A stretch of 64,000 bases of DNA from Armigeres subalbatus. Lineage: Eukaryota; Arthropoda; Insecta; Diptera; Culicidae. The stretch is from positions 247,302,096 to 247,366,095 of the forward strand of contig NC_085141.1 of assembly GCF_024139115.2 (NCBI RefSeq), in the 5' to 3' direction. The translations under genes and the position numbers were made by a program. Below, piece after piece: positions 12,001-21,000 of the stretch (the stretch's first letter is position 1; each line of letters begins with the position of its first letter). The notes below the pieces were generated by a model. That model saw only the letters and a list, made by a program, of their open reading frames with translations. It had not been told where the DNA came from and ran no database searches.

Positions 12001-15000
12001 GACGGACTTATTGAAAATTGTACCACTCGTGTTAATCCCTGCTCTTCGTATTACCCCTTCCAAAGCGATGTTGAATAGCAGACACGAAAGACCATCACCT
12101 TGCCGTAACCCTCTGCGGGTTCCGAAGGGACTCGAGAATGCCCCTGAAACTCGAACTACGCACATCACCCGATCCATCGTCGCTTTGATCAACCGTGTCA
12201 GTTTATCCGGGAATCCGTTTTCGTGCATTAGCTGCCATAGCTGGTCCCGATCGATTGTATCATATGCGGCTTTGAAGTCGATGAATAGATGATGTGTGGG
12301 CACGTTGTTTTCGCGGCACTTCTGCAGTACTTGGCGAATGGCGAACACCTGGTCCGTGGTGGAGCGTTCGCCCATAAAACCCGCCTGGTACTACCCCACG
12401 AACTCCCTTGCAATTGGTGCTAGTCGATGGCATAAAATTTGGGAGAGTACCTTGTAGGCGGCGTTCAGCAATGTGATTGCACGGTAGTTGCTACAATCCA
12501 GCTTATCGCCCTTTTTGAAGATGGGACACACGACACCTTCCATCCACTCCTGCGGCAAAACTTCCTCCTCCCAAATCTTGGTAATGACCCAGTGCAGCGC
12601 TCTAGCCAGTGCCTGACCACCGTGTTTAAATAGCTCTCCTGGTAAAGAATGTGCACAGCAAAAAGTAGTCACCGAAAATGGTTCAACACAGTTTTCTCAG
12701 TGCATGCATAGTTAATACGAACACCTTAATATGAAGATAAATGTATGTGTGAAATGGTAAAAATGTCATTTCCAACATGCCTCTGTTGTTCTGAAAAATG
12801 GCTTCGAATCAATAACACGTGCGCGAACTTAATTTGCACAAAAGGTGGAAAATCCGAATATGTCGACATTTCAAAATCGTTGAATATCGCTAAATCTGTG
12901 ATTACTATTTTATACCTCGAATCAAAGGAGAGGTGTTGCGGAACATTTTATGCAGAAAAAACTGTCGAAGTAGCAAAAGAAATTTCTCGTATGGCAAGCA
13001 TTGTGTGGCTGCGGTCTAAGAAGCGACATTTTCGTCACAATCGGTACTATAAATTCGCAAATTTACGTTGACGAATGTCTGAATAAACGACTATTGCCAT
13101 TTATTAGGAAACATGAAGGTTCTGGCCAGGTCTAGCATCTTGTCACTACGGAAAACTGGTTCAAAGCTGGTACGCTGCTAATAGCGTTAATGTTGTCCCG
13201 AAGGAGTTCAACCTCCCAAATTCGCCTGTGCTCCGTCCAGTCGAAAAGTACTGGGCCCTGGTTAAAAGGAATCTTCTAGAAACAAATAATTTAGCAAATG
13301 ATGAGAAAAGCTTCTGGCGTAACTGGCAAAAGGCTGCCATATTAGTGACGGATGATGCCGTGCAAAACCTCATGAATGGTGTTAAGAGAAAGGTACGGGC
13401 ATTTGCATACAAAATATCAAATATCAAATTCACTGAATATGTATGACAATTTCAGTTTGTTTTTCTATGAAATAAACGTTATGTTGTTGAATTTTATTTA
13501 AATTCCTTCCTGTAACACTATTTTTCGGGTGACCACTTTTTGCTGTGCACATTCTTTAGTTGGTCAACCCCAGGGGCTTTGTTGTTCTTCAGCCGGCCAA
13601 TCTCCTCCTGGATTTCCTGGAGATGAATGAAAGAATTATGTCCTGCGCGCGTTCCCCCAGGTCCATCACCATACCACCATCTTCGTCAGCCACATCGCCA
13701 TTCAGGTGCTCTTCGTAGTACTGCCGCCACCTTTGGATCACCTCACATTCGTTTGTAAGAAGGTTTCCCTTTATGTCCTTACACATATCAGGCTATGGCA
13801 TGTGGCCCTTACGTGAACGGTTCAACTTCTCATAAAACTTTCGTGTGTTATTAGCGCGGTACAGTTGCTCCGCCTTTTCACGGTCTCGATCTTCCTGCTG
13901 ACGCTTTTTCCTCCGGAAAATAGTTTTGTCTGTTCCGCGCCTATTTATATCGTGCCTCGTTCGCCCTCGTGCGGTGTTGCAGCAATCTCGCCCATGCTGC
14001 ATTCTTCTCTTCTACTAACTGCTCACATTCGCCGTCATACCAGTCGTTTCTCTGATCCGGGGCCACCGTGCCTAGTGCAGCGGTTGCGGTGCTACCAATG
14101 ACGGATAGAATATCTCTCCAGCCATCTTCAAGAGACGCTGCGCCTAGCTGCTCTTCCGTTGGGAGTGCCACTTCCAGCTGCTTCGCGTCTAGCGTCTTGT
14201 AGCCGCCCAATGTTAAGCCGCGGCGTCCGACTTCGACGCGTGTTGTACACCGTCGAGAGTTTTGAGCGCAGGCATACTGCAACGAGGTAGTGGTCGGATT
14301 CAATATTCGCACTGCGGTAAGTGCGGACGTGTAAAACACTCTAGCGCTACTACACTTAATTAAACACAATAGCCTTAGGGGCAAGTCAGAGTAAACGCGA
14401 CGTGCGATGCGACGCGACAGTGTAATTTGACAAACTGTTGATAATTATTGTTATTCTTTTACGTGAGTCGCGTCGCATCGCATCGCTCGTCGCGTTTACT
14501 CTGGCTTGCCCCTTACGTTATCAATTTGAGTCGTTGCAGCAATCATCTGCTGGTAATCAAACGCACTTCGATACTGTGGGCTACAGCATAAAGCACGTGC
14601 TTGAGAAAAGAGAATATGGATAAGTGTAATTGATCAGCAGTTGTCTTACACGCAAAACTGAAAGTATGCTCTTTTGTGGAGAAGTATTCTCTTTTGCGGG
14701 AGAATGGGACTACTCACAAAAGGGAGCGGGCTTGGTAGTCATATGGCTACTGCTTCTGCCTCATACGCAGGAGGTCGTGGGTTCAATCCCAGGTCCGTTC
14801 CATTCTCCTACTTTGTATCTTTCTCTTTATTTCTCATGTTCTGTTCCGTTCCCATTACTATTCCTATACCTTCAACTTCAGTATTCTAACAGTAATCTGC
14901 TAGAATTGGAAATGAACTCTAGAGCTCGTTTCCTACATCCAATTAGAAATTCCATCAGTTACCTTCTCCTATCTATCACATTGGCAGCTCGTTAACCAAT

Positions 15001-18000
15001 ACGGACCTCTGCCTCTCCAACCTAACCCAGAAATTTCAACAAATTCCGCATGAACTCGTGGCAAGTGCAGAGGTATATTCGGCTTGCAGTGGGCGAGTGA
15101 TTGCATCATCATTTCCTCCCCCTTCCCTACATTGACTTGCATTCTGACGTGGCAGGCGCCAGTATGACCTAACAAATGAGATCACCAGTACTTGTACATT
15201 GAAGATGTGTGCTAGTCCCAAGCAAACATCTGTTGGTTCCCTGTGCAAGAACAGCTGATCTGGTCATAATGGAGTAGCAACTACGAGCAGTCAATCAAGC
15301 TCAAGCTCTCAAGCTCAAGCTCAAGAATGGGACTACTCACAAAAGGAGTAAAATTTGATGCATAAAAGGCATAAGTTTTACACATTTTTCCTATTTTCAT
15401 GAATGAATAAAACATAGTCATAATTGTGCATAATATTTACTCCTTTTTGTGTGTAGTCCCATTCTCCCACGAAAGAGCGCACTTTGAAGTCATATTTGAA
15501 TACTTTATATTTAAATGAGCATACTTCAAAGTCTTTTTTTAGCTTTGTATAATATTACCGATAAGACAGCTTAATGTGGTGGTAAAATGTTCGTGAATTT
15601 TGAAAAGAAGGCTAGTTACGCCAATGATGATGCAACTGAATTTTTTATATGTAACACTGCCGTTATACGCATAATTGTCCCATGTACATAAGAAATACCA
15701 GCAAACATGGGACAAATATGCGTATGACGGCACGTAACACTTATTGCAAGACCCCTTCGCAAACGCCCCCTCTCCTTCTAAGCATTGCATAATCTATGGC
15801 AGCTCCTAAAAATCCCAGACTTGCCCTCAAATGGGCTACCGATCATCTTTATTAATCAGAGAACCAAACACTTCCTTTTTTGTTGCAATATCGGTGTTCA
15901 CTATTGCTTCTATGACATTTTTGTTATCTGCATTATATTTTATAGTGATTTAGGAGCGCTGAAAAGCGCATCGAGACTGATGCCAGTTAAGTCTTAATTG
16001 TGGTGTTAATGGACTTTGCTTTGGTTTTTGCTATACACTCAGGTTTTTTTTTACACGGTTTGGTTTTCGTCGTTTAAGGTCACTCCTGACGGAATCCAAT
16101 TTTCAAAGTACTCGCGTTTTCAAGGGCACACCATTCGATACGGAAGCAACGCACAACTGTCATTTTTATTTCGTCCGCTTTGCTGCGTCGCAGCATGCGT
16201 GAAAAAATAAAAATGACAGTTGTGCGTTGCTTGCGTATCGAATGGTGTCCCCTTCAAAACGCGAGTACTTTGAAAATTGGATTCCGTCAGGAGTGACCTT
16301 AAGACCTTCAGCGTCAATGAAACAATGAGTTAACCCCACGAAAAAATTCACAAAAAATCAAAGAAAATTCAGGTGGTATTTTACAAGCTGTGAATGTTCG
16401 GGTTAACCGAGAAATTAAAGAATTCCAACCGTGTAAAAAAAAAACCTGGGTGTATTGTGGATGTGAGGCTTGGCAGTCGAGACATTCTACTCTCTTAGTA
16501 AGGGCGGATGACACCGACCTGAAACGGCGAGTAGGCTAATGGCTAGGCTGTCGTCCGTCCCATGAAACCATGGCGGGCCTTATAGCACGCCGTCCAATCC
16601 TGCCACCCAGTTTTGCCAACTGGGTGGAAGTAGGCTCAGATGATAATTCCTGTCTAGCGCTGATCTGGCTCTGAACACGCAAGTGTCAACCCTCGCATGG
16701 CCTCCCTGTTACCTCGGCAAGCATAGATAACCAGGGGATCACATAGGCGACTACTTCTGTAGGGTTTGATGACAGCTTGTCACTACAAAAAAATCATGTG
16801 AAGCGTCCGACAACAAGGTGGATCCTTTTGCCAGACGAAGTGACCTCAATCGGTCGCCCCATAGATCGCCAGGGGCAGGCGACAGAGAGGAACGTGGTAA
16901 GGTAGAGGAAGCGTCAGACGAGATCAAAATGGATAGCCCCCACTCTGACCAAGGTCATTAACGAGGCTATGACCAGCCACCAGGAGGAAGCGGACGCAGC
17001 ACGGAAAATCGGACTCTTGGCCTGAGCGGCGACGAGTTATCTGATGTCCTAACACGAGCTTGTGACGTAACAATGCCAAGGAGGACTAAGCCAAGCGGCA
17101 ACTTCAAACCGGTTTATTGGTGGACGAACACGATTGCTGATCTTCGCAGCACCTGTCTTAGAACTAAAAGAAGATTGTGACGTGCTAGAACCGAGGCGGA
17201 CAGGATCGAAAGACTCCAGGTGTTCAAAACTGCAGGCGGATGACTAATGACACTCCATGGGGGATGCATACAGGATAGTGATGGCTAGGACTAATAGCAC
17301 ACCTTCAGAAAACTCTTCGGAGATGTTAACCAGGATCGTCGAAGGGTTGTTTCCAATGCATGAATCATCACACTGGCCCGTTACACCGTACGAGTCAGTG
17401 GACGTGGGATTGCTAGTGACTAACGACAAGCTTATCGTCACTGCAAGAAAACTTAAGACGAACAAGGCACCAGGTCCCAAGCCTAGGCCTTGAACATGCG
17501 ATTCTTGAAAATTCGGATATGTTCAGGAGCTGCTTCCAACGGTGCCTGGATGATGGATATCATATCATTGGAAACGGCAGAAAGTGGTGCTATTAGAGAT
17601 GCCCCCGGGAGACCCTTCGGCATACAGACCAATCTACCTGCTCGACACAACTGGTACAGTGTTGGAGAGGGTGATCCTGAACAGATTGTCAGTTTAAAAG
17701 GAACGTGTTGGCTGCCTATTAAGCAACCAGTATGGCTTCCATAAAGGTCGTTCTACCGTTGAAGCAATTCCATCGGTGAAGGGTACGGCTAGGATAGCGC
17801 GTGTTTATAAATAAAAAAAAGGGTATTAGGTACTGTGCATTAATTACATTAGATATAAAATATGCTTTTAATAACGCAAGCTGGGCAACTATTGCTGACT
17901 CACTACACCGCTTGCAAGTTCCGGATAATCCGTGTAGAATTCTCAAAAGCTATTTTCAGAATAGGATCTTGTTGTGGTTGCTGGTCAGCAGTCGATAGAG

Positions 18001-21000
18001 GTGTCAGTAGGTGTTCCACAGAGATCGATCGTCGGACCGGAACTGTGGTATATCCTGTATGACGGAGAATTACGTTTAAATCTCCCGGGCGGCGTGAAAA
18101 TAGACGGATTCGCGGATTATGTAATGCGATTAGCAGAGTCTCAACTCAAGGAGGTTGGCGTTTACTTAAGCATTTTTTCTGTGTTTTTCGAGCCCCAAGG
18201 GGGGGGGGGGGGATTGTAAGATTTTTTGCATACAAATTATTTTTTGTTTATATGGAGAAAATGACAACCCCCTCCCCCTATAAGTGCTTACGTAATTAGT
18301 GAAAGATCCCTTAGCACACCACAAAATGGAAGTCGTGGGTTGCAGGAAGCCAAGAGTAATTCTCGCTGAAACCGGGCCACTATTTGCACGAGGTTCTTAA
18401 AAATGCCTAAATTCTTTCGAAAGCTTTCGGCGAGTATATAAAGGATCCGAGTTAAATTATTCAGAAAGATGAACCCCTCGTTAGTTATACACAAAATCAT
18501 TTTAATGGACCCCTCGATTTTTGTCAATTCATGACTCACCAAAACTGTCATAACTCCAACACTTCTCAACCGATCATAGAGATCAGCATATCGTTGGAAA
18601 GAGGAAGAGTGTATCCTCAATTTGTAATAATAAAAATATAACCATATTGAATTTGGCCGCCATCTTGGATTTCTTTTTAAAAACTATTTTTCCGCCAGGC
18701 TCGCAACCACCGATTTTGAATATTAATACATCGATGGGAAGCTTAGCTTATATTGTGCATTGTGTCCGAAAATCACAGGTGTATGTTTTTTCTATCAAAA
18801 GTAATGTACGATTTACCAAATTATTTTTTGAAGGCCCATCTGACCAACGAACATTATTTTTATGGTTAATATGATACTACGACGTCAGTTCCTTGATTTC
18901 ATACACTATTCTAAGCCAAATATGTTTCAAAAATGAAAAGCATATCTACAACAGTATTTTATTTGAAGGGCTCAAAAGTTTTGAGCATAACAGAGCCGTA
19001 TTCAAGTTATTGTATTAAATAATTCAAGAATTTTGGTATTGGTAAATCGTACATAACTTTTGAAAGAAAAAACATACACCTGAGATTTTCGGACACAATA
19101 CACAATATAAGCTAAGCTTTCCATCGAGGTATTAGTATTCTAAATTGGTGGTTGCAAACCTGGCCGAAAATTAGTTTTCAAAAAGAAATCCAAGATGGCG
19201 GCCAAATTCAATATGGCTGCTTATATTTTTATTATTGCAAATTGAGGATACACTCTTCCTTTTTCCAACGATATGCTGATTTCTATGATCGGTTGAGAAA
19301 TGTTGGAGTTATGACGGTTTTGGTGAGTCATGAACTGACAAAAATCGAGGGGTCCATTAAAAGGATTTCGTGTATAACTAACGAAGGGTTCATCTTTCTG
19401 AAGAATTTAACTCGGATCCTTTATATACTCGCCGAAAGCTTTCGAAAGAATATAAATTTAGGCATTTTTAAGAACCTCGTGCAAATAGTGGCCCGGTTTC
19501 AGCGAGAATTACTCCAAGATAAAGGTAGGGACCTGCACAGTCAAGTCCGTGAGAGCAGTAAAGCATCTGGGCGACTATAAGTTCAATTTTACGAGCTACG
19601 TCGATTATGCATGCCAAAAGGCATCACGAGTGATAAAATCATTATTACGAATGATGTCCAATGGATCGACGGTGCATAGTAGGGTGCAAATGAAAATCGA
19701 CTTTTCGAATTTCAAAAACGTTTTTTAGTGCTCAATAGTTTCATCTCCTTGAAAAAAGTCCATATTCACAAGTTCAGCTCAATCGGACTTCCCGTTTTAC
19801 CAAAGTAGTCAAAGTTTGTCTGTTTTGAAACACGAAATGTTTCTTAAGAGGGGGGGGGGGTCTATCATCTTCTATGGCAGTAGTTCTCAACCTGGGGTAC
19901 ATGTACCCCTGGAGGTACCTTCGCTGGCCCAGGGGGTATCTCCTCCTTTCAATAGGCTCGGAAGCCTCCTTTCAAGACGCTGAAAAGCGTTCTTTCAAGA
20001 TGCTCAGAAGCCTCCTCTTAAGATACTTGGTAGCCTCCTTTCATGATGCTCGGAAGCTTCTCATCAAGAGACTCGAAATCCTACTTTCAGGAGACTTGAA
20101 AGCCTCCTTTTAGGATGCTTGAAAGCCTCCGAGCGTTCAAGTCTTTTGGTCAAAGTCAAAGGAGGAGAATTTACGTATCTTAGATCGATATCAACTTGTC
20201 CATTTCGGAAACATGTGCTGTGTAACGAGGCTGGAATAGTATCAAAGAGACGCAGTGTCAGTATAATGCACTAGCAGAAAAGAAAAAAAAAGCTTAATAT
20301 TTTAAGTTTTAATCTAAAACCATATTCCAGGATTCTTTTTGAGTAAATCTTTGAGATATTAAAGCTCGCAATTTCTTTGCTCTATTTTTAGACAGCGGCG
20401 TCGGATAGTGCATTGTCCGCTAGAAATAGCGAATATGTAAAGGGGCTATAAACATTCGAGGAAACTGAAAGAAAATCGCCCTCCTGAAAATGCAACTCCA
20501 CTAGTTTTGCCATAAACCTATCAGAGACTTTGTCAGCAGTGTCAGCACTATCTGCGCTCGATTGTTCTTACCTTACCAATCGCCATCGAATAATATCCCC
20601 ACAAAATAATTATAAACAAAGTATACTTACAGCATCCGTTTCGACTTGGCCGCATTCTCTACGCTTTTCACCGAGTCCTGCTGACCAGCCGATCGCTCCA
20701 TCGGCTTGTCTTCTTTGGTGTAGTCACAGTCTGGATCTTCCCCAACGAAAACATCCCCCGCCAAACCAATGGCAACCGCGTTCGTCAGCTCCGATAAGAC
20801 GTCGGCGCATTCTCTTTCCACGGGATCAATTTCCGCCTCGTCCCCCTCCGATGGATCATCCAAATGTTTGCGAAACGCAAGAGGTTCCTCCATTTCCTTC
20901 TCGAACTTCTCCAAACTTTCGGCTGCAGATTTCGGAGGGTCCACTGGGACCAACCGGCGGCGAATCAGGATCCTCCGTTGGTTGTTCAGGTACGGCATGG

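Larger units (their letters stand above)
16500..19680 (+). mobile_element. R1-clade non-LTR retrotransposon, dead, split by inserted elements
   Basis: Plus-strand reading gives RACDVTMPRRTKP and FKPVYWWTNTIADLRSTCLR near 17060-17165, typical of the R1 ORF2 linker. It then gives KLKTNKAPGP near 17450 and the RT core YCALITLDIKYAFNNASWAT near 17830, followed by QSIEVSVGVPQ and FADYV (catalytic FADD box degraded) near 17980-18120. After inserted elements (18160-19520) the frame resumes as VRAVKHLGDYKFNFTSYVDY near 19550. Many stops are present. Confidence 0.75.
9311..20630 (-). other. Intron 1 of the large gene (11.3 kb, transposon-filled)
   Basis: Donor GTAAGTATAC begins at 20630 and the acceptor AG lies at 9312-9311. 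The splice joins CT from exon 1 to C from exon 2 and restores a Leu codon, keeping the frame. Nearly all of the intron is accounted for by LINEs, foldback elements, a Tc1/mariner element, a SINE and hAT-like pieces, listed separately. The stretches 9320-9500 and 20160-20620 hold nothing I recognise. Confidence 0.7.

Noticed and set aside
14722..14800. Functional tRNA-Met gene
   Set aside because: The T loop is one base short, the T stem is weak, and the sequence continues into a SINE body with tail and target duplication.
19152..19580. 142-codon open frame
   Set aside because: It runs through the right arm of the foldback into LINE remains, and its mirror appears in the left arm on the other strand.
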